64,000 nt of DNA from Nonomuraea sp. PA05 (GCF_008086045.1 NZ_VSEY01000037.1:1-64000), one strand, 5' to 3'. Positions 7,809-17,525 are shown, counted from the stretch's first letter. Numbers and translations: made by a program. The notes: generated by a model not told the origin, from the sequence alone.

Positions 7809-9335
7809 TTATGCCGATCCGGGAGAGTGCACCACTACCTCATAGATGGTGCCATGAAAAGTGCCTGCATCCGTCGGAACACGCGTAAACCAGATCAAAA
7901 CGTACTGACCGCTTGTCGCCTCTTCGGGGGCGAGAGTCGTCTTACCTGCGGCGTTCTTCTCGGTCGCCACGGTCTTCAGCGAGTCGAGGTCGGGGGAGTC
8001 GCCCACCTTCAGCTCGACGGTCGCGCCCGACGCGTCGGACAGCGTAGCCACCACGTCACTGATCTGCATGGACTTGCCCATGTCGAGCAGCAGGCCCACG
8101 CCGTCCTTGAGCCTGCCCAGGTCGGCGCTGGTGTAGGTCTCGGTCTTCCACAGCGTGCCCGGCTTGCCGTCGATGGCCAGCTTCGCGATGTCGCTCTTCT
8201 CGTCGCCGTCGCCGAGCGGGTCGAAGCCCTTGGCGTTCTTCGGCTTGACGGCGTTGACGGCGACCGTGGCCGACTTGGTCGAGGTGGGGGCGGCGGAGGC
8301 CGTGCCGGACGTGGTCGGGCTGCCCAGGCTGCGGCCGATCGTCCAGGCGCCGACGCCGACGGCGGCGATGACGAGCAGCACCACCAGCGTCATCAGCACG
8401 CGGTTGACCGTGCTGCCCCCGCCGCCGCCCGACGGGCGCTGCGGCATCGTGACCGGCGGCAGCGGCGGCATGGGAGCGGCCTTCTGCCGGTGGGCGATGT
8501 CCAGGCCCTCGGTGTGGGACGCCGAGGCGACCGCGGGGGTCGAGGGGTAGGAGATCGGAATCGGCATCGGCCTGGCCACGTCGGCCAGCGACTCGGCCAC
8601 CTCGGCGGGGCTGGACAGCGCGCCCTGGCCCCTGCGCGACTCCGGCAGGCAGGCCCGCACGGTGACCGTGTCGAGGTAGCCGGGCACGCCCGCGGTCACC
8701 TGGCGGGGCGTGCAGAAGTGGCCGTCGGTCATGGGGGCGGCGGGCAGGCCGCCCTCCTCCTCGTCACCGGGCCAGTGGCCGGTCAGGCCCGCGTACAGCA
8801 GCCGGCCGAGCCCCTCGGCGTCGTCGAGCGCCGGCTGGTCGGTGGTGAGGCCCCACATGGCCGCGTCCACGGCCACGCCGAGCACCTTCACCGTGTTGCC
8901 GTTCGTCCACATCAGGTGGGACGGGCGCAGGCACAGGTGGTAGAGCTGCGCCTCGTGGGCGTGCGCGAGCGCCTCGGCGGCCTCGGCGACCAGCCCGGCC
9001 GCCCGCTCGGGCTCCAGCGGCCCGTTGGCCAGCAGGTCGGTCAGCGTCTCGCCGGTGACCCACTCGCTGACGACGTAGGCGCTCTTGTCGTCCTCGGCGG
9101 CGTCGAACACCTGGGTCAGGCGCGGGTCGGTCAGCCGGCTGGCCGCGCGGGCGGCCGTGACGACCTCGTGGACCCGGGGAAAGTCTGGTGCGAAGGTGTG
9201 CACCGCCACAGGGCGGGCAAGGATCTCGTCGATCGCCTTCCACAACGTGGCGCCGTCGGACTCGCTGACGCGGTCCTCCAGCCGGAAACGCTCGGCGAGA
9301 CGGGTGCCGGGTTCGACGGCCGACGTGCTGCTCAC
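7809..9335 (-). CDS. Membrane pseudokinase linked to MurJ
   Basis: About 508 residues: an N-terminal protein-kinase fold, then a Pro-rich linker, one transmembrane helix (VLMTLVVLLVIAAVGVGAW) and an extracytoplasmic domain resembling a discoidin/F5-8-type beta sandwich (AKLAIDGKPGTLWKTETY, YVLIWFTRV). The catalytic residues are missing: the beta-3 Lys position reads VAVHTF, the catalytic loop reads YHLCLRPSHLM with no Asp, and DFG is replaced by GVAVDA. In M. tuberculosis the corresponding pseudokinase is fused to the MurJ homologue MviN and, when phosphorylated, recruits FhaA to regulate lipid II flipping. Here it is a separate gene behind murJ. GTG 9335 is favoured by GGAGTGAG just upstream; a longer start at 9401 is possible. 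Confidence 0.85.
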   Translation of the reverse strand: MSSTSAVEPGTRLAERFRLEDRVSESDGATLWKAIDEILARPVAVHTFAPDFPRVHEVVTAARAASRLTDPRLTQVFDAAEDDKSAYVVSEWVTGETLTDLLANGPLEPERAAGLVAEAAEALAHAHEAQLYHLCLRPSHLMWTNGNTVKVLGVAVDAAMWGLTTDQPALDDAEGLGRLLYAGLTGHWPGDEEEGGLPAAPMTDGHFCTPRQVTAGVPGYLDTVTVRACLPESRRGQGALSSPAEVAESLADVARPMPIPISYPSTPAVASASHTEGLDIAHRQKAAPMPPLPPVTMPQRPSGGGGGSTVNRVLMTLVVLLVIAAVGVGAWTIGRSLGSPTTSGTASAAPTSTKSATVAVNAVKPKNAKGFDPLGDGDEKSDIAKLAIDGKPGTLWKTETYTSADLGRLKDGVGLLLDMGKSMQISDVVATLSDASGATVELKVGDSPDLDSLKTVATEKNAAGKTTLAPEEATSGQYVLIWFTRVPTDAGTFHGTIYEVVVHSPGSA

Positions 9336-9501
9336 TGGCTCACTCCGCTTGGCCGATCGGGCGTGCTCATGGTTCGACTCACCTGCGTGGCCGTGTCCCA
9401 CGAAGGCACGCTATGCCGGGTGGATCCGCCCACGCCCCTCCTGCTTCCATTCGCGCGTGTCGGGCTCCATGGTAGTGCCGAGTAGATTCCGCCCGCGTTC
9501 T

Positions 9502-11106
9502 TTACCGACCTACCCGCCTCGCGACCATCCCAACGATCGAGTTGACCTCCGGGATGCGCATTCTGTGGGCCACGCCGAGATAGAGCACCATACCCAGTCC
9601 GCCGCCGATGGCGAGCACTATGACCGAATTGAGAAAATCGAGCCCGCCGAAGACGGTCGTCACGAGCCAGACCGCGGCCAGCGCCAGCACCGCCGTGGGC
9701 AGGGCGGCGAGGTACATCCGGGTCATCGACATGCCGACGGCCCAGCCACCCAGGCCGCCGACCCGGCGGCTGGCCAGCCACCAGGCCAGGATCGCACCCA
9801 GCCCGTACGCGACCGCGTACGCCAGCGCCAGCCCCATCACCGCGTACGCGGCCGGCAGCATCAGGTACAGCAGCACCATGAGCACCGCGTTGACCGCCGT
9901 CGTCCCGGCCCCGATGAACACGGGGGTACGGGTGTCGCCGAAGCTGTAGAAGACCCGCAGCAGGAGCTGGAAGATCGCGAACGGCACCAGCGCCAACCCG
10001 TACACCTGCAGCACGTTGCCGATGTAGACGGCGTCGGCGACGCTGTTGGCGCCGTGGCCGTAGATCGGCACGGTGATCGCCGGCCCGAGCACCATGAGCA
10101 GCAGCGACACGGGCACCATCAGCGAGCAGATCAGCCGCACGTTCGAGCCGAACTCGCCGCGCACGTCCTCGAAGCGCCCCTCGCTCACGGCCCGGCTCAT
10201 CCGCGGCAGCATCGCGGTGATCACCGAGACGCCGATGACGCCATAGGGGAGCTGGAAGAGCTGGAAGGCCAGCGTGTACGGGCTGACACCGTGCCCCTTC
10301 ACCGCGTCGCCCGCCGAGCTGGCCAGGTTGACGGTCAGCATGAAGCCGAGCTGGGTGACCACCGCGTAGCCGATCGTCCACACGCCGGCCTTGCCCATCT
10401 CGCCCAGGCGGGCGTTGCGCAGGTCGAAGCGGGGCACGAAGGAGAACCCGACCCGCCGCAGCGCCACGATGAGCACCGCCGCCTGCGCCACGATGCCCGC
10501 CGTGGTGCCCAGGCCCAGGAGCGCGAGGTCGGTGTTGGTGACCTTGGTGATGTCGCTGCCCGTGCCGATCGCGGCGTAGAGCAGGAACACCACGATGACG
10601 ACGACGTTGTTGAGCACCGGGGCCCACATGGGGGCGCCGTAGCGGTCGCGGGTGTTGAGGATGGCGCCCGCCACCGCGCCCACGCCGAAGAAGGCGAGCT
10701 GCGGCAGGATGAAGCGGGCCAGCATGACGGCCACCTCGTACTGCCTGCTGCCCGGCGCCCAGTCGCTGTAGAGGTCGATCAGCAGCGGCGCGGCCAGCAC
10801 GGCGAGCACCGCGACCACGATCAGCGTGCCCGTGGCGATGGTCAGCAGCCGCTGCTCGTAGGCCCGGCCGCCGTCCTCGTCGTGCTGCTGGGCGCGGACC
10901 ACCATGGGCACGATCACGCTGCTGAGCACGCCGAGGAGCAGCAGGTCGAGGATGCCGTACGGGATCGCGTACGCCACGTTGTAGGCGTCGCCCAGCGCGG
11001 CGGTGCCGATGGCGTAGGCCAGGACCATCGTCCGCACGAAGCCCGTGACCCTGGACACCATGGTGCCCGCCGCCATGATGGCGCTGGCCCGCAGCATGCG
11101 GCTCAT
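9502..11106 (-). CDS. murJ: Lipid II flippase MurJ (MviN)
   Basis: A 534-residue polytopic membrane protein of the MOP/MviN family with about 14 predicted helices. The N-terminal signature MVSRVTGFVRTMVLAYAIG and the central PRFDLRNARLGEMGK are typical. It moves lipid-linked peptidoglycan precursors across the cytoplasmic membrane. The start codon overlaps the stop of the DUF6049 gene by four bases (ATGA), so the two are translationally coupled. Unlike the mycobacterial protein it ends right after the transporter core, and the kinase-like part is encoded downstream. Confidence 0.95.
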   Translation of the reverse strand: MSRMLRASAIMAAGTMVSRVTGFVRTMVLAYAIGTAALGDAYNVAYAIPYGILDLLLLGVLSSVIVPMVVRAQQHDEDGGRAYEQRLLTIATGTLIVVAVLAVLAAPLLIDLYSDWAPGSRQYEVAVMLARFILPQLAFFGVGAVAGAILNTRDRYGAPMWAPVLNNVVVIVVFLLYAAIGTGSDITKVTNTDLALLGLGTTAGIVAQAAVLIVALRRVGFSFVPRFDLRNARLGEMGKAGVWTIGYAVVTQLGFMLTVNLASSAGDAVKGHGVSPYTLAFQLFQLPYGVIGVSVITAMLPRMSRAVSEGRFEDVRGEFGSNVRLICSLMVPVSLLLMVLGPAITVPIYGHGANSVADAVYIGNVLQVYGLALVPFAIFQLLLRVFYSFGDTRTPVFIGAGTTAVNAVLMVLLYLMLPAAYAVMGLALAYAVAYGLGAILAWWLASRRVGGLGGWAVGMSMTRMYLAALPTAVLALAAVWLVTTVFGGLDFLNSVIVLAIGGGLGMVLYLGVAHRMRIPEVNSIVGMVARRVGR

Positions 11107-13220
11107 ACGGTCTCACTCTCCCGGTTCTTGGCGGCACGCGCGAGCTTGCGCTGGGACCTGCGGCGCAGCAGCCGCGTCACCACGGCGGCGAGCATCACGG
11201 TCAGCGCCGCGCCCACGATCACCAGGGCGATCCCCGTGTAGCCGGTCGTGCGGATCGTCAGCCGCTGTGGCTTGCCGTACGGCTGCCCGTCGGCGGTCTT
11301 GAGCTGCACGGTCACGGTCGCGTCGCCGCTGGTGTCGGGGGCGGCGTTCATCTGGACCTGCACGGTGCCGCTCTGCCCGCCGCCGATCGTCAGCGGCTCG
11401 GGCTGCGCGAAGTTGACCGTCAGCAGCTCGGGGTTGTCGGACTTGATGTCGATGTACAGCTCGATGGGCACGCCGAGCTCGTTCTTCACGCTGATCGGCA
11501 CCACGCCGTTGCTGCCCGCGAGCGTCTTCGGGGAGTCGGGGCTGGCGCCGGTGATTTTGATCTCGGCGAGCCTGCCGTCCACCGCCTTCTTGACCTCGTT
11601 GGTCACCGAGCGGCCCGCCCGCGTGCTGTTGCGCCAGGCGGAGGAGGTCAGCCGCAGCACCGCCGCGTCGAAGCGGGACTGCGCCTTCTGCTGCATGATC
11701 AGCGAGGTGAGCTGCGACTTCGACCAGATGTCCTTGACCGGGTCGAGGTACTTGCGGCTCAGCTCCTCCTTGCGGTCCTGGTCGGTGTAGGTCAGGCCGG
11801 CGCGCGGGGTGGAGGTCTTGGCCGGCTTGATGGACTCCAGCGTGGCCGGCTGCAGCCACGGCAGCCGGCCCGCCGCCTTGACCAGGGCGGTGACGAGCGC
11901 GGGGTTGGGGTTCCAGCGCCGCGAGGGGGCGATGACCAGCGACCTCGGCGTGACCTGGCCGGGCTCGGAGGCGATCATCGCGGTCTCGGCGACGAAGCGC
12001 TGCGTGCTGAGCGCGACGGACGTGCCGGTGCCCGGCTCGAACAGGCGGCTCAGCTCGGCGTCGGCGACCAGCGCGGTGACGGGGCCGTTGACCGAGTCGA
12101 GGGTCGCCGCGGCGTCGGGGGTGGTGAGGAGGGCCTGCTGCGGCGGCAGGTTGGTGGCGTTGAGCAGGACGGTGTCGACGTCGCTGACCGACAGCAGGTC
12201 GAGCGCGTCGGGGTCGAGCACGCCGTCGGCGGGCCAGGCGAGATTGGTCTTGGCGTTGCGGTTGAGCAGTGTCCTGGCCGTCTGCCCGCCCAGCTCGACG
12301 GCCCGGTGGGTCTGCGTGTCGAGCCCCTGGTGGGCCAGCGCCGCCACGTCGGGGTCGGCGTACGGGGTCGCGACCACGGGGGAGGCGGCCAGCGCGCTGC
12401 GCATGGTCGTCAGCCACTGGGCGGCCTCGGCGCTGGCGGGCTTCTTCTCGTCGCCGTCCTTGGTCTTGACGCTGTAGCCCTTGGTCATCCGGTTGACGTC
12501 GTCGAGCAGCGCCGGGTCGAACACCCAGGTGACGGTGGACGGCGCGGACTGCGCGATGCGGGCCAGGTCGGCCAGGCGGCCACGGCCCGCCAGCGACTGG
12601 CTCAGCTTGTCGTCCACGAACGCGGCGTCGTCGGTCGCGCGGTGCGGCTGGTCGATGACGGGCAGGGCGATGGCGATCTTGTTGCGCGGCAGCTTCTGCG
12701 GCGTGGCCGGCGCGTACGTCAGGAACGTGCGCTGCGCGGCCTGCGGGACGGAGTACTGGGCGACGTCCACGGCGATCGGATAGACGCCGAACTGGCTCAG
12801 CCCGAGCTGCACGGGGGTCGCGGTGATCGTCCACTGCGCCGTGCCGCCCGCGGCGAGCGGCTCCAGGTCCATGTAGGAGTTGCGGGTGGAGACGTTCTGC
12901 GGGAGCGTCTGGGTGCTCTGGTCGTTCTGGTAGACGGCCATGGCGGCGCGGTCGGTGAGCCTCTGGTTGCTGTAGCGCAGGCGCACCTGCAGCCCGGTCA
13001 CGGGCGCCCCCGTGTCGTTGCGCACCGTACCGGTGATCTTGATCTCATCGGTCAGGTTTCTGGGGGCCTCTGGCGTGATCGACGAGATCGTCACCGTGTA
13101 GCCCTGCCGCTGCACGGTGGTCAGCGCCGGTTTCGCGGCAGCAGAACCCGGCGTCACCGCCACCAGGGGGGCGAGCAACGCGGCGGACAGCGCGGCGAGC
13201 AGCGTGGCCTTACGAATCAC
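11103..13220 (-). CDS. DUF6049 family secreted, membrane-anchored protein
   Basis: A 705-residue protein with an N-terminal signal peptide (MIRKATLLAALSAALLAPLV, with Ala-rich cleavage region), a large extracytoplasmic part, a late beta-sandwich region (VPISVKNELGVPIELYIDIK) and a C-terminal transmembrane helix (VIVGAALTVMLAAVVTRLL) followed by an Arg/Lys-rich tail. This architecture and its place directly in front of murJ are conserved in actinobacteria (Rv3909-like). Its biochemical role is unknown; linkage suggests a function in cell-wall assembly with MurJ. GTG start at 13220, first gene of the operon. Confidence 0.85.
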   Translation of the reverse strand: MIRKATLLAALSAALLAPLVAVTPGSAAAKPALTTVQRQGYTVTISSITPEAPRNLTDEIKITGTVRNDTGAPVTGLQVRLRYSNQRLTDRAAMAVYQNDQSTQTLPQNVSTRNSYMDLEPLAAGGTAQWTITATPVQLGLSQFGVYPIAVDVAQYSVPQAAQRTFLTYAPATPQKLPRNKIAIALPVIDQPHRATDDAAFVDDKLSQSLAGRGRLADLARIAQSAPSTVTWVFDPALLDDVNRMTKGYSVKTKDGDEKKPASAEAAQWLTTMRSALAASPVVATPYADPDVAALAHQGLDTQTHRAVELGGQTARTLLNRNAKTNLAWPADGVLDPDALDLLSVSDVDTVLLNATNLPPQQALLTTPDAAATLDSVNGPVTALVADAELSRLFEPGTGTSVALSTQRFVAETAMIASEPGQVTPRSLVIAPSRRWNPNPALVTALVKAAGRLPWLQPATLESIKPAKTSTPRAGLTYTDQDRKEELSRKYLDPVKDIWSKSQLTSLIMQQKAQSRFDAAVLRLTSSAWRNSTRAGRSVTNEVKKAVDGRLAEIKITGASPDSPKTLAGSNGVVPISVKNELGVPIELYIDIKSDNPELLTVNFAQPEPLTIGGGQSGTVQVQMNAAPDTSGDATVTVQLKTADGQPYGKPQRLTIRTTGYTGIALVIVGAALTVMLAAVVTRLLRRRSQRKLARAAKNRESETV

Positions 13221-13273
13221 GCGGATGCCCGACCTGGACTACGACGACGACGCACGCCCGCAATGGTACGGGC

Positions 13274-13798
13274 TCAGTGCCGTCGCGCGACCGCCACGCG
13301 CGATCCTCGCGGGCGCGAGCCGCGCAGGTCGACCATCTTGCCTGGCAGGACGGCCAGCAGGTCGAGAGCACGCAGGGAAAGCGCCGTGTGACGCTCGCCG
13401 GTGGCGGTGTAGAGCGGCCCCGTGTCGGCCAGCAGCCGGTCGTCGATGAACATCGGCAGCGACTCCGGCAGCAGCAGCGGGCACACCAGCCCGCAGGCGT
13501 AGTCGGTGGTGGCGTTGACGACGTGGGCGGGCGCGGGGCGTACCTGGCGCGCGCCGAGCAATCCGCCGACGGCTCCGGGCCGGGGCGGCGAGGAGACGGG
13601 GGAGGTGACCCCGATGACGACCTCGCGGCCGACCCAGGTCGTGACTTCGAGCACCGTGACCGTCAGGCACCGCTCAGGGGCGGCGGAGACCGTCTCCGGC
13701 AGCTCTTCCGCGCATGTCATGGGACGCGGAAGGCGTACGATCTCATGATGGACCTGGTGTGCGAGGAGCCAGCGGTGGATCGCGAGGGCGTCCTTCAT
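13274..13798 (-). CDS. YbaK/EbsC-type aminoacyl-tRNA editing domain protein
   Basis: A 174-residue single-domain protein. The segment LLAHQVHHEIVRLPRPMTCA at the N-terminus resembles the opening of YbaK/ProX domains, and FIDDRLLADTGPLYTATGER with its GER motif fits the C-terminal part. Family members hydrolyse mischarged Cys-tRNA(Pro) or Ala-tRNA(Pro). The usual catalytic-site lysine is not obvious to me, so activity is uncertain. ATG 13798 has a perfect AAGGAGG seven bases upstream, which settles the start. It is divergent from the CCA-transferase gene, another tRNA enzyme. Confidence 0.72.
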   Translation of the reverse strand: MKDALAIHRWLLAHQVHHEIVRLPRPMTCAEELPETVSAAPERCLTVTVLEVTTWVGREVVIGVTSPVSSPPRPGAVGGLLGARQVRPAPAHVVNATTDYACGLVCPLLLPESLPMFIDDRLLADTGPLYTATGERHTALSLRALDLLAVLPGKMVDLRGSRPRGSRVAVARRH

Positions 13799-13907
13799 AT
13801 AGTCCTCCTTGCTTGAATCCATGGCCCCCGACGGTCCCTTGACCGACGGTAACCCGGACCTGGTGTGGCTCGGGGGATATGTTCCGGAAGCAGAAGGCCG
13901 ACTCAGT

Positions 13908-15347
13908 TTGTCCGACTCAACCTTGACCGAAAGCCAGCAGCAGGCCATGACCGACCTGTTCCGCAAGATCGCACCGGTGGCCGACGAGCTCGGCCGCCTG
14001 TTCGCCGACAAGGGCCACGAGCTGGCCCTCGTCGGCGGTCCCGTGCGTGACCTCCTGCTCGGCCGCATCGGCAACGACCTCGACCTGACCACCGACGCGC
14101 GCCCCGAGCGGGTGCTGGAGATCGTCAGGGACTGGGCCGACTCCGTATGGACGATCGGCATCGACTTCGGCACGGTGGGCCTGCGCAAGGGGAGCTGGCT
14201 GATCGAGATCACCACCTACCGGAGCGAGTCGTACGACCCCAAGTCCCGCAAGCCCGAGGTGATGTACGGCGAGACGCTCGACGCCGACCTGGAGCGGCGC
14301 GACTTCGCGGTCAACGCGATGGCGGTCCGCCTGCCGGGCCACGAGTTCGTCGACCCGTACGGCGGCCTGTCCGACCTGCGCGGCCGGCTGCTGCGCACGC
14401 CGGGCACGCCCGAGCAGTCCTTCGGCGACGACCCGCTGCGCATGCTCCGCGCCGCCAGGTTCGCCTCGCAACTCGGCTTCGCCGTCGATCCGCAGGCCGT
14501 GGCGGCGATGACCGCGATGGCCGAGCGCATCGAGATCGTCTCCGCCGAGCGCATCCGCGACGAGCTCGACAAGCTGATCTGCGGCGCCAACCCGCGCGAG
14601 GGGCTGCGCCTGCTGGTCGACACCGGCCTCGCCGCCCACGTGCTGCCCGAGCTGCCCAAGCTGCGCCTGGAGATCGACGAGCACCACCGGCACAAGGACG
14701 TGTACGAGCACTCGCTCACCGTCCTCGACCAGGCCATCGCGCAGGAGGAGGACGGCAAGCCCGACCGCATCCTGCGCTGGGCGGCGATCCTGCACGACAT
14801 CGGCAAGCCGAAGACGCGCCGCCACGAGGCGGGCGGGCGGGTCTCCTTCCACCACCACGAGGTGGTCGGCGCGCAGATGACCAAGAAGCGCATGACCGAG
14901 CTGAAGTTCCCCAAGGACGTGGTGTCCGACGTCTCCCGGCTGGTCGAGCTGCACCTGCGCTTCCACGGCTACGGCACGGGGGAGTGGACCGACAGCGCCG
15001 TTCGCCGTTACGTGCGTGACGGCGGCCACCTGCTGGACCGGCTGCACAAGCTGACCAGGGCCGACTGCACCACCCGCAACAAGCGCAAGGCGGCGGCCCT
15101 GTCGCGCACCTACGACCACCTCGAGGAGCGCATCGCCAGGCTCGCCGAGGAGGAGGAGCTGGCCAAGATCCGCCCCGAGCTCGACGGCAACGAGATCCAG
15201 CAGGTGCTCGGGGTCGGGCCTGGGCCGGTAGTGGGGCGGGCCTACAAGTTCCTGCTCGACCTCAGGCTCGACAAGGGCATGCTCGGCAAGGAGAGCGCCA
15301 CGGCGGCGCTGCTGGAGTGGGCCAGGTCAAACGACGTCGGCGCGTGA
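13908..15347 (+). CDS. CCA tRNA nucleotidyltransferase
   Basis: Adds or repairs the 3' CCA of tRNAs. The N-terminal class II nucleotidyltransferase head shows LVGGPVRDLLLGR and the catalytic DLDLTTDARP, then RRDFAVNAMAV and the DPLRMLRAARFASQLGF neck motif. A C-terminal HD domain is visible as HSLTVLDQ, HDIGKP and HHEVVG. Total about 479 residues from TTG 13908, which has AGAAGG ten bases upstream; ATG 13947 or an upstream codon at 13809 are alternatives. The HD domain is found in the bacterial PcnA/CCA proteins of actinobacteria. Its 3' end overlaps the convergent MFS gene by 21 bases. Confidence 0.94.
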   Translation: MSDSTLTESQQQAMTDLFRKIAPVADELGRLFADKGHELALVGGPVRDLLLGRIGNDLDLTTDARPERVLEIVRDWADSVWTIGIDFGTVGLRKGSWLIEITTYRSESYDPKSRKPEVMYGETLDADLERRDFAVNAMAVRLPGHEFVDPYGGLSDLRGRLLRTPGTPEQSFGDDPLRMLRAARFASQLGFAVDPQAVAAMTAMAERIEIVSAERIRDELDKLICGANPREGLRLLVDTGLAAHVLPELPKLRLEIDEHHRHKDVYEHSLTVLDQAIAQEEDGKPDRILRWAAILHDIGKPKTRRHEAGGRVSFHHHEVVGAQMTKKRMTELKFPKDVVSDVSRLVELHLRFHGYGTGEWTDSAVRRYVRDGGHLLDRLHKLTRADCTTRNKRKAAALSRTYDHLEERIARLAEEEELAKIRPELDGNEIQQVLGVGPGPVVGRAYKFLLDLRLDKGMLGKESATAALLEWARSNDVGA

Positions 15348-16613
15348 CCGCGTGGTGATCATCCGGTAGGCGAACGCCGCCACGGGGTAGCCGAGCGAGA
15401 TGATCACCACGGCCGCGTACGACTTGCCGTCCGGCGGCAGGATGGCCGCCGAGAGGGCCGCGGCGAGCACGTACATGCCGTTGAAGAGCATGTCGTAGAT
15501 CGAGAACGCGCGGCCCCGGTAGATGTCCTCCACGTCGCGCTGGACGGTCGTGTCGGCGCAGATCTTGACGCTCTGCCCGGCCAGCCCCAGCACGAACCCG
15601 GCCAGCGGCAGCCCCCACTCCTGGAACGGCAGCACCAGCCCCGCCGTCAGCACCCCGGCCGCGACCAGCGCGATCTGCACCCAGCGCTCGATCCCGAACC
15701 GCTCGGTCGCGTACGGGGTGACCACCACGGCCAGCGCGGTGCCGACGCCCGCGGCCACCACCACCAGGCCGATGCCGCGCAGCGCCGCGTCGGCGTCGCC
15801 GTCGGTGAAGTAGTAGCGGTAGAGGATGATGCCGAGCGCGGTGCACATGCCGAACAGGAACCGGTGCGTGGCCATCGCGCCCATCGTCGCGGCGGCGACC
15901 CGGTGCCGCACCAGGTGCTTGGCGCCGTCGGCCAGCCCGGTGACCACGTTGCGCAGCGCCTGACGCGCCTGCGGCCGGTTGGGGTCGGGCCACGGGCCGA
16001 GCAGCTGACGGTCCATCGTCCGGGCCACCAGCGCGCTCAGCGTGAACACCACGCCGGACGTGACCAGCAGCAGCGCCACCCCCGCGTCCTCGCCGCCGAA
16101 GACCTCCCGCAGCAGGAAGCCCAGGCCCGCCCCGATGAACGTGGCCACCGTGCCCGAGGTGGGCACCACCGCGTTGGCGGAGATCAGCCGCTCCGGCGGC
16201 ACCACGTGCGGCAGCGAGGCGCCGAGCGCCGCCAGGAAGAACCGGTTGACCCCCAGCACGGCCAGCGCCGCGCCGTAGAACCACGCGTCGGGCACGTCGG
16301 CGGCGACCAGCCCGGCGGCGACCAGCAACAGCGTGCCGCGGATGAAGGGCGCCACCACGAGGATCTGCCGCCGCGACCATCGGTCGATGAAGACGCCCAC
16401 GAAGGGCCCGAGCACGCTGTACGGCAGCAGCAGCACGGCAAGCCCGGCGGCGACTTCGAGGGCGGTGGTCTGGCTCTCGGGACTGAAGAAGGCGAACCCG
16501 GTCACCCCGAACTGGAAGATCCCGTCGGAGAACTGGGAGACCAGCCGGGTGCTGAACAGCCTTCTGAAGTCCCGGCCCCGCAGGACCACGCGGAGATCGG
16601 CGACGAAAGACAC
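15327..16613 (-). CDS. MFS transporter
   Basis: A 428-residue integral membrane protein with about 12 predicted helices. The second loop carries GPFVGVFIDRWSRRQILV, the MFS motif A (G-x-x-x-D-R-x-G/S-R-R). It resembles the macrolide-efflux-like group of proton-driven exporters. The substrate is unknown. GTG start. The gene is convergent with the CCA-transferase and divergent from idi. Confidence 0.85.
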   Translation of the reverse strand: MSFVADLRVVLRGRDFRRLFSTRLVSQFSDGIFQFGVTGFAFFSPESQTTALEVAAGLAVLLLPYSVLGPFVGVFIDRWSRRQILVVAPFIRGTLLLVAAGLVAADVPDAWFYGAALAVLGVNRFFLAALGASLPHVVPPERLISANAVVPTSGTVATFIGAGLGFLLREVFGGEDAGVALLLVTSGVVFTLSALVARTMDRQLLGPWPDPNRPQARQALRNVVTGLADGAKHLVRHRVAAATMGAMATHRFLFGMCTALGIILYRYYFTDGDADAALRGIGLVVVAAGVGTALAVVVTPYATERFGIERWVQIALVAAGVLTAGLVLPFQEWGLPLAGFVLGLAGQSVKICADTTVQRDVEDIYRGRAFSIYDMLFNGMYVLAAALSAAILPPDGKSYAAVVIISLGYPVAAFAYRMITTRSRADVV

Positions 16614-16711
16614 GCCGCCAGCCTAGCTCCGCGTCACCTGTCCTAGGATGCTGGTGCAGCGGGTGCGCATGGGGTTCCGAGCGGTGCACATGATCTCGTA
16701 CGCTTCATAGC

Positions 16712-17296
16712 GTGACGACTGAGGAACACGTTGTGCTGGTTGACCCGTCCGGCCAGGCGCTCGGCACCGCGCCCAAGACGTCGGTGCACGGCCGGGAGAC
16801 ACCCCTTCACCTGGCGTTCTCCAGCTACGTCTTCGACAGCGAAGGCCGCGTGCTGCTCACCAAGAGAGCCGACCACAAGATCACCTGGCCGAGCGTCTGG
16901 ACCAACAGCTGCTGCGGTCACCCGCTTCCCGGCGAGCCCGTCGACCGAGCGGTGCTGCGCCGGCTCTCCTACGAGCTGGGCCTCACGGCCGGGCACGCCG
17001 ACCTGATGCTGCCCGCCTTCTCCTATCGCGCCGAGATGGCCAACGGCATCGTCGAGCACGAGCTCTGCCCGGTCTACCGGGTCACCGTCGACTCGGCCGT
17101 CACGCCCAACCCCGACGAGGTGGCGCAGACGCGGTGGATGCCGTGGAAGGAGTTCGCCGAGGGGGCAGGGAACGGGCTGCTGGCGATCTCGCCGTGGTGC
17201 AGGGAGCAGGTGCCGTTGCTGGCCGAGCTGGGCTCCGACCCGCTCACCTGGCAGCCCGCCTCTTCGGCCGACCTGCCACCGGCCGCCCGCCCGTAG
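16712..17296 (+). CDS. idi: Isopentenyl-diphosphate delta-isomerase type 1
   Basis: Nudix-fold enzyme converting isopentenyl diphosphate to dimethylallyl diphosphate for isoprenoid synthesis. Visible active-site parts are TNSCCGHP (catalytic Cys), the degenerate Nudix box near AVLRRLSYELGL, and EHELCPVYRV with the metal-binding Glu pair. The length of 194 residues is normal for bacterial Idi. GTG start at 16712. It stands alone, divergent from the MFS gene; a run of 13-bp repeats follows. Confidence 0.95.
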   Translation: MTTEEHVVLVDPSGQALGTAPKTSVHGRETPLHLAFSSYVFDSEGRVLLTKRADHKITWPSVWTNSCCGHPLPGEPVDRAVLRRLSYELGLTAGHADLMLPAFSYRAEMANGIVEHELCPVYRVTVDSAVTPNPDEVAQTRWMPWKEFAEGAGNGLLAISPWCREQVPLLAELGSDPLTWQPASSADLPPAARP

Positions 17297-17349
17297 ACCC
17301 CGTCCGGCACGTCAAAGCGCCGCCCGCCCGCGAAGTGCCGTCGGCAGAC

Positions 17350-17438
17350 GCGCCGCACGCCCGCGCCGCACGCCCGCGCCGCACGCCCGCGCCGCACGCC
17401 CGCGCCGCACGCCCGCGCCGCACGCCCGCGCCGCACGC
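17350..17438. repeat. 13-bp tandem repeat array, about 6.8 copies
   Basis: Six perfect copies of GCGCCGCACGCCC run from 17350 to 17427, followed by an 11-base partial copy. The array lies between the convergent idi and ino1 genes. The rest of this intergenic region (17297-17577) holds loosely repeated AAAGCGCCGTAAGGGCGTG-like bits and a terminator, but no gene. Confidence 0.95.
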
Positions 17439-17525
17439 GCGTGGAGCATCCCAAAGCCCCCGTGAAGGCGCCGCAAGCACGGGGAAGCGTCTCAAGGGCG
17501 TGAAAAGCGCCGTAAGGGCGTGAAA

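Noticed and set aside
13908..15119. Antisense frame over the CCA-transferase gene
   Set aside because: Shadow of a gene with intact catalytic motifs.
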